A stretch of DNA of 9,093 nt, from contig JAKSQE010000050.1 of assembly GCA_024404295.1 (NCBI GenBank), positions 1 through 9,093 of the forward strand, given 5' to 3'. This DNA is from Oscillibacter sp. (GTDB lineage Bacteria > Bacillota > Clostridia > Oscillospirales > Oscillospiraceae). Below, piece after piece: positions 1-6,108 of this stretch; the stretch's first letter is position 1, and the number at the start of each line of letters is the position of its first letter. A program made the position numbers and the translations under genes. The notes under the pieces were generated by a model that was not told where the DNA came from, searched no databases, and saw only the letters and a program-made list of their open reading frames with translations.

Positions 1-116
1 AGTACGAAGCTCTGTTTGCTGACGTTCTGGCCGGCAAGGTTCAGATCGACAACACCTCCGAGATGGCAGATCCCAGCGCTGCTGGCCTGTCCAACGTGAC
101 CATCAACATGATCTAA
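1..116 (+). CDS. 3' end of a probable BMP/PnrA-family nucleoside-binding lipoprotein (partial)
   Basis: Only the last 37 codons are present, read from base 3 to the TAA at 114-116, so no start, signal peptide or lipobox can be seen. The visible tail (YEALFADVLAGKVQID, then SNVTINMI at the end) resembles the C-terminus of BMP-domain periplasmic-type binding proteins, which have a late helix, a short 'G-K-V/I' turn and a closing beta strand. The stronger argument is context: the next three genes are the ATPase and two permeases of a NupNOPQ/PnrABCDE-type nucleoside importer, whose lipoprotein gene normally lies immediately upstream. A membrane-anchored binding protein would capture nucleosides outside the cell and deliver them to the permease pair. 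The gene is followed by its own terminator, so it is probably transcribed separately from, or in excess of, the downstream genes. Too little sequence is present for a symbol. Confidence 0.66.
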   Translation, partial: YEALFADVLAGKVQIDNTSEMADPSAAGLSNVTINMI

Positions 117-144
117 TTTCCGCAAAACGGAATCAACGGAATCA

Positions 145-180
145 AGGAACGGGAAACTTCGGTTTCCCGTTCTTTTTTTT
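145..180 (+). terminator. Rho-independent terminator after the binding-protein gene
   Basis: The arm GAACGGGAAAC at 147-157 pairs perfectly with GTTTCCCGTTC at 162-172 around a TTCG loop (158-161), giving an 11-bp stem closed by a C(UUCG)G tetraloop. The T-run at 173-180 follows, and A and G bases at 144-146 can extend the stem into it. All elements of a strong intrinsic terminator are visible. It lies between the binding-protein gene and the transporter genes, so it can end the upstream transcript or let only part of it read through. Confidence 0.93.
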
Positions 181-199
181 AAAAATGGCCTATTTTTTC

Positions 200-229
200 T
201 TTACGTTGCGATGCAGAATGTAGTATACT
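200..229 (+). promoter_or_regulatory. Probable sigma-A-type promoter for the nupOPQ operon
   Basis: A -35-like TTTACG (200-205; 4 of 6 matches to TTGACA) is separated by 18 bp from a -10-like TATACT (224-229; 5 of 6 matches to TATAAT). It lies just after the terminator at 145-180 and about 70 bp before the first transporter start codon, where a new promoter would be expected. Transcription would begin near 236. No operator was recognised with confidence. Confidence 0.55.
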
Positions 230-243
230 GTCGATAAGAATGG

Positions 244-293
244 TTTCCGTCCCCGCAGTGTTTTTGCGGCGGGCCATCACAACGGAAGGAGGG
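244..293 (+). promoter_or_regulatory. Structured 5' leader abutting the nupO ribosome binding site
   Basis: TTCCGT (245-250) can pair with ACGGAA (282-287). Immediately inside, CCCCGCA (251-257) can pair with TGCGG plus GGG (265-273) with one bulged C at 270. The two helices abut on the 5' side and enclose an unpaired stretch at 274-281. The outer helix runs into the first base of the Shine-Dalgarno AGGAGGG (287-293), and a T-G wobble (244/288) could extend it. Folding could therefore influence ribosome access to nupO. It matches no riboswitch I recognise. Confidence 0.4.
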
Positions 294-301
294 TGACTCA
301 T

Positions 302-1840
302 TTGGAAACACAGTATGCCATTGAAATGCTGAATATTACCAAAAAGTTCCCAGGTATTATCGCCAACGACAACATTACGCTGCAGTTGAAGCAGGGAGAA
401 ATCCATGCACTTCTGGGCGAAAACGGCGCGGGCAAGTCCACGCTGATGAGTGTTTTGTTCGGTCTCTATCAGCCGGAGGAAGGCGTAATCAAGAAAAATG
501 GACAAGTGGTCTCCATAAAGGATCCCAATGACGCAACAGCCCTCGGCATCGGCATGGTGCATCAGCATTTTAAGCTGGTGGATGTGTTCACCGTGCTGGA
601 TAACATCATTTTAGGCGCAGAGACCACTAAAATGGGTTTCCTCCAGAGAAAGGAAGCTCGGGCAAAGGTGGAAGAACTGTCCAAGCGCTACGGTCTGCAG
701 GTGAATCTGGATGCTAAGGTGGAGGATATCACCGTTGGTATGCAGCAGCGTGTGGAAATTCTGAAAATGCTCTATCGTGATAATGAGATCCTGATTTTTG
801 ACGAGCCGACTGCCGTTCTGACTCCGCAGGAGATCGACGAATTGATGGCTACCATGAAAGAATTCTCTCGCGAGGGCAAGAGCATCCTGTTCATCTCTCA
901 TAAGCTGAACGAGATCATGGCAGTGGCCGACCGTGTCAGCGTCCTCCGCAAGGGCAAGTACATCGGCACGGTGGAAACCAAGGACACGGACAAGCAGGCT
1001 CTGTCTAATATGATGGTGGGCCGCCCTGTGCAGTTGGAAGTGACCAAAGAGCCGGCCAAGCCCGGCGAAGAGGTGCTGAAGGTGGAACATTTCTCGGTGC
1101 CTTCTCATGTACATAAGCGCAATGCTGTCAATGATGTGAGCCTGACGGTTCACTCCGGAGAAATCGTTTGTATTGCCGGCATTGACGGTAACGGCCAAAC
1201 AGAGTTTATTCACGGACTGACCGGCCTGGACAAGTCCTCCGGCGGCACGGTGACACTGTGCGGGCAGGATATTTCCAAAGCTTCTATTCGTCAGCGCGGC
1301 TTGAATATGAGCCATATTCCCGAGGATCGTCATAAGCATGGCCTGGTGTTGGACTTCACATTGGAACAGAACATGGTGCTGCAGCGTTATCAGGAAAAGC
1401 AGTTCCAGAACGCCGGGTTCATAAACAATAAGGCTGTTCGTGACTATGCCGATACACTGATCGAACGGTTCGATGTCCGCAGCGGCCAGGGCGCTATCAC
1501 GACCGCCCGCTCTATGTCCGGCGGCAACCAGCAGAAAGCCATCATTGCCCGTGAGATCGATCGGGATAAATCTCTGATCGTGGCTGTTCAGCCTACCCGT
1601 GGCCTGGATGTGGGTGCTATCGAGTACATTCACAGCCAGTTGGTGGCCGAGCGTGATAAGGGCAAAGCTGTGCTGCTGGTCTCTCTGGAATTGGACGAAG
1701 TCATGAGCCTTTCCGACCGCATTCTCGTGATGTACGAGGGTGAGATCGTGGGCGAGTTGGATCCCAAGCAGACCGATGTGCAGGAATTGGGCCTGTATAT
1801 GGCTGGCGCAAAGCGCCAGGGAAAGGAGGCACAGGCATGA
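302..1840 (+). CDS. nupO: Nucleoside ABC transporter ATP-binding protein (NupO/YufO type, two NBDs)
   Basis: This is the ATPase subunit of a BMP-type nucleoside importer, with two fused nucleotide-binding domains acting at the inner face of the membrane. Numbering is for the 512-residue form starting at TTG 302. NBD1 has Walker A GENGAGKST (39-47), Q88, Walker B LIFDEP (164-169) and H200, but an unusual signature, VGMQQ (145-149). NBD2 has a degenerate P-loop, GIDGNGQTE (293-301), with Q299 where the lysine belongs; an intact signature SGGNQQK (406-412); and a Walker B without Asp/Glu (VAVQP, 427-431). Leu462 replaces the switch His. This asymmetry is typical of the family and leaves one canonical ATP site, made of NBD1 Walker motifs and the NBD2 signature. 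TTG 302 is preferred because AGGAGG (287-292) lies 9 nt upstream; GTG 293 lies inside the Shine-Dalgarno. The end overlaps the next gene by 4 bases (ATGA). Other sugar-type two-NBD ATPases are related, but the motifs and the permease pair favour nucleosides. Confidence 0.92.
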   Translation: METQYAIEMLNITKKFPGIIANDNITLQLKQGEIHALLGENGAGKSTLMSVLFGLYQPEEGVIKKNGQVVSIKDPNDATALGIGMVHQHFKLVDVFTVLDNIILGAETTKMGFLQRKEARAKVEELSKRYGLQVNLDAKVEDITVGMQQRVEILKMLYRDNEILIFDEPTAVLTPQEIDELMATMKEFSREGKSILFISHKLNEIMAVADRVSVLRKGKYIGTVETKDTDKQALSNMMVGRPVQLEVTKEPAKPGEEVLKVEHFSVPSHVHKRNAVNDVSLTVHSGEIVCIAGIDGNGQTEFIHGLTGLDKSSGGTVTLCGQDISKASIRQRGLNMSHIPEDRHKHGLVLDFTLEQNMVLQRYQEKQFQNAGFINNKAVRDYADTLIERFDVRSGQGAITTARSMSGGNQQKAIIAREIDRDKSLIVAVQPTRGLDVGAIEYIHSQLVAERDKGKAVLLVSLELDEVMSLSDRILVMYEGEIVGELDPKQTDVQELGLYMAGAKRQGKEAQA

Positions 1841-3018
1841 AAAAATTGCGTGAAAGTGCTGGTTTTCAGTCCGTTTTGGCCTCCGTGTTGTCGATTCTCA
1901 TCGGCTTGCTGGTGGGCAGTATTGTGATTTTTATCGTGGGCTGCACATCCAAGAACCTGTCTCCCGCCGTGGCGTGGGACGGTATTCGTCTGGTGTTCGG
2001 CGGCCTGTTCTCTACCGGACGTGATGCTGCCGGCGCTTTAACATGGGGCTTTAATCCCACCAACATTGGCAATATGCTGTTCCGTGCTACTCCGCTGATC
2101 ATGACCGGCCTGTCTGTGGCCATGGCCTATAAAACCGGCTTGTTCAACATTGGCGCACCCGGCCAGTACCTGATAGGTACATTGGCATCTCTGATGATCG
2201 CATTGGGTGTTCCTTCCGAGAGTGTGCCTCCTGCTATTATCTGGCTGTTGGCTTTCTTCGGCGGTATGCTGGCAGGTGCGATTTGGGGCGCAATTCCCGG
2301 CATGATGAAAGCATTTCTGAATATCAACGAGGTTTTGGCCTGCATCATGACCAACTGGATTGCGGCAAACCTTGTCACCTGGATGTTTGATATCAGCAAC
2401 TTTAAAAACGTTGTGGAGTCTACCAAGACGGGTTATATCTATAAAACAACCTTTAACAATGTGGCAACGCCGAAGATGGGTCTGGACAAACTGTTCCCTA
2501 ATTCTCAGGTCAACGGCGGTATTCTGATCGCCATTGTGTTGGCTATCGGCGTGTATGTCATGATGAGCAAGACCACTTTTGGCTACGAATTAAAGGCTTG
2601 TGGCTCCAACCGCCATGCTGCCCGTTATGCCGGTATTCAGGATAAGCGCAATATCGTGCTTTCTATGGCCATTGCCGGCGCTCTGAGTGCTGCCGGTGCT
2701 TCTCTGTACTGGCTGGCCGGCAATACCGAGTTTTTCTGGTCCACCTACCAGTCTCTGCCCGGTACCGGCTTCAACGGTATTCCTGTGGCGCTGCTGGCAG
2801 CCTGCCATCCCATCGGTGTCATCTTTACGGCAATTTTCATGTCTATGTTGGATATTGCGGGTTTGCAGCTGACCAACTTGACGGCCTATAACGAGTATAT
2901 TACCGACGTGATTATCTCCGTTATTGTGTACCTGTCCGCATTCTCTCTGGTGATCAAAATGTGGCTGAGCAGCCGTAAGAAAAAAACGGAAAAGACGGAA
3001 GGAGGTAGCGCGAAATGA
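1837..3018 (+). CDS. nupP: Nucleoside ABC transporter permease (NupP/YufP type)
   Basis: This is one of two transmembrane subunits forming the nucleoside channel, of the branched-chain-amino-acid/ribose permease superfamily (BPD_transp_2). The 393-residue product starts with a basic cap and a long hydrophobic segment at about 13-35. It then carries the conserved TPLIMTGLSVAMAYKTGLFN stretch (85-104) and IGAPGQ (105-110), typical of this subfamily. Further hydrophobic segments fall near 111-124, 131-155, 164-183, 227-243, 272-294, 313-340 and 355-377. The cytoplasmic coupling loop that contacts the ATPase is visible as TTFGYELKACGSNRHAARYA (246-265). The C-terminus is a Lys-rich tail. The ATG overlaps the stop of nupO (ATGA), with AAAGGAGG at 1822-1829 as ribosome binding site, so translation is probably coupled. 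Membership of the nucleoside group is from family knowledge; the substrate cannot be read directly from the sequence. Confidence 0.9.
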   Translation: MKKLRESAGFQSVLASVLSILIGLLVGSIVIFIVGCTSKNLSPAVAWDGIRLVFGGLFSTGRDAAGALTWGFNPTNIGNMLFRATPLIMTGLSVAMAYKTGLFNIGAPGQYLIGTLASLMIALGVPSESVPPAIIWLLAFFGGMLAGAIWGAIPGMMKAFLNINEVLACIMTNWIAANLVTWMFDISNFKNVVESTKTGYIYKTTFNNVATPKMGLDKLFPNSQVNGGILIAIVLAIGVYVMMSKTTFGYELKACGSNRHAARYAGIQDKRNIVLSMAIAGALSAAGASLYWLAGNTEFFWSTYQSLPGTGFNGIPVALLAACHPIGVIFTAIFMSMLDIAGLQLTNLTAYNEYITDVIISVIVYLSAFSLVIKMWLSSRKKKTEKTEGGSAK

Positions 3019-4046
3019 CATTCCTGATTCAACAGACTTTGATTTACGCGGTGCCTCTGATGATCGTGGCACTGGCCGGTGTGTTTGCCGAGCGCAGCGG
3101 TATTATCAATCTGGCTCTGGAAGGTATTATGATCTTCGGCGCATTTATTGGCGTTTGGTTTGTGCGGTTGATGCAGGTGGTGCCTCTGTTTGAAGCAGCC
3201 AAGGCCAACAACCATTGGCTGACTCTGCAGGGCCTTGAAATTCTGGCCATGCTGGTAGCTGCCATCTTTGGCGCATTGTTTTCCCTGCTGCTGAGTTTTG
3301 CGTCGGTCAATCTGCGGGCCGATCAGACCATCGGCGGCACGGCTCTGAACCTGATGGCTCCTGCCCTGGTGCTGTTCCTGATCCGTATTATCGCCAACCA
3401 GAATACTTTACAGATGGTCAGCGGCGATGCTGCCAGCTGGTTTATGATTAAGAAGACCACCTTGGGCTTCGACAAGAAAGCGGATTTAGGTTTCTTGGGC
3501 GAAACTTTGTTGCACAAGGTGTATTTGGCGACGTATATTTGCATTATCCTGTTTGTGGTGCTGTCCGTATTGCTGTACAAGACCCGTTTCGGACTTCGCC
3601 TGCGTTCCTGCGGTGAAAACCCCCAGGCGGCGGATTCTCTGGGCATCAATGTTTATCGGATGCGCTACGCCGGCACGACCATTTCCGGTGCACTGGCTGG
3701 CATGGGCGGTTTCGTCTATGCGCTGACTACCACCAACTGCGCTTCCAACGGCGATGTTGCAGGTTTCGGTTTCCTGGCTCTGGCAGTTATGATCTTCGGT
3801 AACTGGAAGCCTTTGAATATTGCCGGTGCATCTTTGCTGTTCGGCTTGTTCAAGTGTATTGCCGCCAGCTATTCCAGCATTGATATCAACGGGGATGGAA
3901 TTTTCCTGTTGGCAGATATCGGCATCAGCGCACATTTGTACCGTATGCTGCCCTATCTCATCACTTTGCTGGTGCTGGCATTCACCTCCAAAAACTCCCG
4001 CGCTCCCAAGGCGGAGGGTGTTCCCTACGACAAGGGCCAGCGGTGA
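3015..4046 (+). CDS. nupQ: Nucleoside ABC transporter permease (NupQ/YufQ type)
   Basis: This is the second, shorter permease subunit (343 residues), expected to pair with NupP and the two-domain ATPase. The N-terminal segment carries the hallmark ERSGIINLALEGIM (26-39), conserved in YufQ-like permeases (family form 'ERSGvvNiglEG'). Hydrophobic segments lie near 8-24, 33-52, 74-97, 109-127, 168-187, 219-237, 250-263, 266-286 and 309-324. The ATPase-contact loop is visible as TRFGLRLRSCGENPQAADSL (190-209), and AVMIFGNWKP (257-266) is another family-conserved patch. Its ATG overlaps the nupP stop by four bases, preceded by GGAAGGAGGT at 2997-3006. The conserved permease pair and gene order strongly support a nucleoside uptake operon. 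A hairpin follows at 4065-4092. Confidence 0.9.
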   Translation: MTFLIQQTLIYAVPLMIVALAGVFAERSGIINLALEGIMIFGAFIGVWFVRLMQVVPLFEAAKANNHWLTLQGLEILAMLVAAIFGALFSLLLSFASVNLRADQTIGGTALNLMAPALVLFLIRIIANQNTLQMVSGDAASWFMIKKTTLGFDKKADLGFLGETLLHKVYLATYICIILFVVLSVLLYKTRFGLRLRSCGENPQAADSLGINVYRMRYAGTTISGALAGMGGFVYALTTTNCASNGDVAGFGFLALAVMIFGNWKPLNIAGASLLFGLFKCIAASYSSIDINGDGIFLLADIGISAHLYRMLPYLITLLVLAFTSKNSRAPKAEGVPYDKGQR

Positions 4047-4064
4047 TTACATTCTAAATGACGA

Positions 4065-4092
4065 GGGGAGAAACGGATTTCCGTTTCTCCCC
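4065..4092 (+). terminator. Perfect hairpin after nupQ; weak terminator or RNA-stability element
   Basis: GGGGAGAAACGG (4065-4076) pairs perfectly with CCGTTTCTCCCC (4081-4092) around a 4-nt loop, ATTT. The stem is as strong as a terminator stem, but the sequence after it (ACAATCTTGC) has no U-run. It may therefore block 3' exonucleases, cause partial termination or mark a processing site, letting some transcripts reach the AEC transporter gene that starts 30 bp later. Confidence 0.5.
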
Positions 4093-4122
4093 ACAATCTT
4101 GCAATGACGAAAGGCAAACAAC

Positions 4123-5025
4123 ATGCAAGAAGTTCTTTTAAAATTTGCGACCATGGTTTTCCTGATCTTGCTGGGTTATGGCCTGAAATGCGTTGGCGTT
4201 TTTCAGCAGTCAGACAGCAAAATCTTTACAAAAGTCATGCTTTATGTAACGCTGCCTGCAATTTTGATCAACACTATGCGGGGATTCACATTGGATGCCG
4301 GAAAGATATTGCTGATTTTTCTGGGTTTTCTTGCCAATTTGCTGTTAGCCTATTTGGGTAAATTTCTCGGCAGGAAGCAGGAATCCAAAGTTCGGGCTAT
4401 GTATATGTTGATGTTATCCGGCTTTAGTATCGGCAGTTTCGCCGCAGCATTCATCTTCAATCTTTTTCCGGCCATGATGCTGCCGGTGGTCATGTTTGAT
4501 GCGGGCAACACCATTATGACTTGCGGCGGCACCTATTCTCTGGCATTGATGGAATTGCAGCCCGATGCGAAGTTTAGCTTGCCCGCTCTCATCAAAAACT
4601 TGTTGCACACGTTTATTTTTGATGTGTTTATGGGGTTATTCCTCCTGAGTCTGCTGCACATCCAATTTCCGGAGCCTGTATATGAAATAGCAACCAGCGT
4701 GGCAAGTGCCAACACGGTGGTCGTCATGCTGATGCTTGGCACTCTGTTTGAAGTCCATTTGACGGCAAAAGCGCGTCGGCAGGTTGCAACCATTGTAGCA
4801 GGCCGCGTGGGCGGTGCATTGGCGTTGTCGGCATTGGTGTTCTTGCTGCTGCCGATGTCCTTTGAGACAAAGCGCATTATCTCTATGCTGGTCTGCACAC
4901 CCATCGGCAGCATGGGAACGGTGTTCAGTGCAAAGCTGGATTGCGATCCGGATGTCTATGGAACGGCAGCTTCGCTATCAATCCCGATCAGTATTGCACT
5001 CATGTTTATCTTGTCTGTGCTGTAA
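4123..5025 (+). CDS. AEC-family (auxin efflux carrier superfamily) transporter
   Basis: The 300-residue product is almost wholly hydrophobic and matches the Mem_trans/AEC family, whose bacterial members are mostly uncharacterised or export organic acids such as malate. Visible family features are an N-terminal helix (about 5-22) followed by VGVFQQSDSKIFTKVMLYVT (24-43) and LPAILIN (44-50), the conserved Pro-containing bend. Others are LSGFSIGSFAAAF (98-110) in place of the usual N-S-G-N-x-G motif, DAGNT (126-130), a repeat-like second half beginning near 160, MLMLGTLFEVHL (202-213), and a C-terminal TAASLSIPISIALMFILSVL (281-300). Length agrees with the usual 300-320 residues. About ten membrane helices are expected, in two five-helix repeats. 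The ATG at 4123 has AAAGG (4110-4114) 8 nt upstream, weaker than its neighbours' sites. No promoter of its own was found, so it may be expressed by read-through from nupOPQ. The substrate is unknown. Confidence 0.85.
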   Translation: MQEVLLKFATMVFLILLGYGLKCVGVFQQSDSKIFTKVMLYVTLPAILINTMRGFTLDAGKILLIFLGFLANLLLAYLGKFLGRKQESKVRAMYMLMLSGFSIGSFAAAFIFNLFPAMMLPVVMFDAGNTIMTCGGTYSLALMELQPDAKFSLPALIKNLLHTFIFDVFMGLFLLSLLHIQFPEPVYEIATSVASANTVVVMLMLGTLFEVHLTAKARRQVATIVAGRVGGALALSALVFLLLPMSFETKRIISMLVCTPIGSMGTVFSAKLDCDPDVYGTAASLSIPISIALMFILSVL

Positions 5026-5037
5026 ATATAAGCGAAA

Positions 5038-5074
5038 GAATCGCCGGAGCAGATGCTTCGGCGATTCCTTTTTG
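5038..5074. terminator. Intrinsic terminator between convergent genes, possibly bidirectional
   Basis: GAATCGCCGGAGC (5038-5050) pairs with GCTTCGGCGATTC (5055-5067) around the loop AGAT; the only imperfection is one G-U wobble. On the plus strand a T-run (5069-5073) follows, fitting termination of the AEC transporter transcript that ended at 5025. The minus-strand gene ends at 5105, so its transcript meets the same stem, followed there by a weaker T-rich TTTCGCTT. It may serve both genes, with the plus direction stronger. Confidence 0.85.
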
Positions 5075-5104
5075 TAAAATGCTGCAGAAAAAATACAAAT
5101 TGTA

Positions 5105-6013
5105 TCATAAAAAAGGGAAAATGAGCGCAGCCAGCAGGGCGGATACAATGCCTTGTGTCACCTTTCCTAAAAAGCAAGAGCGTAAGGCTAAATCTGTGCC
5201 ATCTAATACGGCGGCGGTCTGGCACAAGACAGACAAGCCGCCCCATCCGGCACAGCCGGAAGCCAGGATGAAACTGAAGCGGTCTGCAGATAGCAGGGGA
5301 GTTAGAGAGAAAAGCTCCGTCAACCCGACCAGAGTGACGCCCAACGGACTGTTAAGGGAGGTAAAAGGGCGAGCCAATACATAGAAAAATACCACGAAAG
5401 CGCAGACAGACAGCATACCGAAACTGGCGCTTCGCACGGCTTCTACCAATGCACGGGAAAAGGAGACTGCTTCGCAGGTGGGAGCAGGCGGTCTTCGGGT
5501 CTGCTTTTCTGCGCATTTTCCTCGAAATAGTAAGCCGGTGAGCAGGGCGGAGAGAATATGGATGAGCCACAGATAGACCCCGATGCGAAAACTGCCGAAG
5601 ATGCCTGAGCCTATCACACTGATGAGGAATACGGGGTTGGAATTATTACAGAATGTCAGTAGCCTTTGCGCTTCATCTGCGGTCAGGTCACCTCGTCGAT
5701 ACAGCGCAACGGCAGTCTGAGCCCCGATGGGATAGCCACCCACCAGACCTAATAATAAGGGCGAACTGGCGGCACCGGGCAGTTGGAACAGAGGTGTCAT
5801 GAAGCCGGAGAGATAGGGAGCGATGACCGTTCCAAAACCAAGGGCCAACAGCAGATTGCTGACGACCAGAAAAGGAAATAATGCAGGGATGACGCTTTGG
5901 GCGCACAGTGCGAGGGATGCAGCTGCACTGCGGCGCACGGATTCCGCATCCGTAAGAAACCAAATCAAAATTCCGCATAAGACCAGACATAGGTCTGTAC
6001 GATACCGTTTCAT
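5105..6013 (-). CDS. YlbJ-like / nucleoside-recognition (Gate) family membrane protein, sporulation-associated
   Basis: The 302-residue polytopic membrane protein resembles sporulation integral membrane protein YlbJ and the wider Gate-domain family. Hydrophobic segments occur near 7-21, 35-61, 84-96, 127-139, 144-164, 197-215, 223-238, 248-266 and 285-302. The clearest family signatures are LGLVGGYPIGAQ (88-99), then ADEAQRLLTFCNNSNPVF (112-129, the polar NNSNP turn) and SGCAGWGGLSV (252-262) near the C-terminus. Between the two halves is a short basic Pro-rich loop (164-179). The start chosen is the ATG at 6013-6011, with GGGTGAT (6024-6018) as ribosome binding site; the frame runs on upstream to 6100, but that stretch is Arg/Cys-rich and not membrane-like. 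YlbJ itself is nearer 400 residues, so this is a short relative. In B. subtilis ylbJ belongs to the sigma-E sporulation regulon; its divergent position next to yqfCD suits such a role. The exact function is unknown, so no symbol is given. Confidence 0.72.
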   Translation of the reverse strand: MKRYRTDLCLVLCGILIWFLTDAESVRRSAAASLALCAQSVIPALFPFLVVSNLLLALGFGTVIAPYLSGFMTPLFQLPGAASSPLLLGLVGGYPIGAQTAVALYRRGDLTADEAQRLLTFCNNSNPVFLISVIGSGIFGSFRIGVYLWLIHILSALLTGLLFRGKCAEKQTRRPPAPTCEAVSFSRALVEAVRSASFGMLSVCAFVVFFYVLARPFTSLNSPLGVTLVGLTELFSLTPLLSADRFSFILASGCAGWGGLSVLCQTAAVLDGTDLALRSCFLGKVTQGIVSALLAALIFPFL

Positions 6014-6033
6014 AACCATCACCCGGATATTTC

Positions 6034-6090
6034 TATGCGGAAGGAGGGCAAACCATGCCGGACAGGCAAAACGAGTCCTTCTGCCGCATA
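6034..6090. repeat. Interrupted inverted repeat in the ylbJ-like/yqfC divergent region
   Basis: TATGCGGAAGGA (6034-6045) is complementary to TCCTT (6076-6080) plus CCGCATA (6084-6090), with CTG (6081-6083) unpaired, giving 12 potential base pairs around a 30-nt interior. The left arm contains the AAGGA of a strong Shine-Dalgarno (6041-6048), so in RNA the fold would hide that site. In DNA it could be an operator shared by the two divergent genes. No function is established. Confidence 0.5.
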
Positions 6091-6108
6091 AGACTATCAT
6101 TGAGGTGA
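6055..6108 (+). CDS. Possible 17-codon leader ORF upstream of yqfC
   Basis: An ATG at 6055 lies 6 nt after AAGGAGGG (6041-6048), the best ribosome binding site in this part of the window. The frame encodes MPDRQNESFCRIRLSLR and ends at the TGA 6106-6108. Its last codons overlap the GAGGTGA (6102-6108) that serves as ribosome binding site for yqfC, whose ATG is at 6115. Such an arrangement could couple leader translation to yqfC. The peptide has no recognisable motif or amino-acid bias pointing to attenuation. It may be an accident of a purine-rich region or a relic; the case rests on the strong ribosome binding site and the placement of the stop. Confidence 0.3.
   Translation: MPDRQNESFCRIRLSLR

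Noticed and set aside
181..301. Purine riboswitch or similar upstream of the nucleoside transporter
   Set aside because: The leader is too short, the three-way junction core bases of the purine class are not present, and no antiterminator/terminator pair follows the predicted start.
611..1633. 340-codon open frame on the minus strand across nupO
   Set aside because: It is antisense to an unmistakable ABC ATPase, is rich in His, Gln and Leu as expected from reading GC-rich coding sequence backwards, and shows no domain or ribosome binding site.
4104..4361. 85-codon open frame overlapping the start of the AEC gene in another frame
   Set aside because: It lacks a ribosome binding site, has mixed composition without hydrophobic or domain patterns, and is covered by the clear membrane protein frame.
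4941..5384. 147-codon plus-strand frame running from the AEC gene across the terminator
   Set aside because: It crosses a strong terminator hairpin and is antisense to the YlbJ-like gene; the translation has no recognisable feature.
5986..6019. Possible sigma-E promoter for yqfC (GACATAGG and CATAACCAT)
   Set aside because: The -10-like element is fair, but the -35-like element matches poorly and the spacing of about 17 bp is too long for sigma-E; the region also lies within the ylbJ-like coding start.
6018..6034. Minus-strand CATAGAAAT as a sporulation -10 for the ylbJ-like gene
   Set aside because: No matching -35 at the right distance was found, and the element sits so close to the ribosome binding site that the leader would be only a few bases.
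6014..6100. N-terminal extension of the YlbJ-like protein back to the ATG at 6100
   Set aside because: The added 29 residues are Arg/Cys-rich with no family resemblance, there is no good ribosome binding site at 6100, and a proper GGGTGAT lies before the ATG at 6013.
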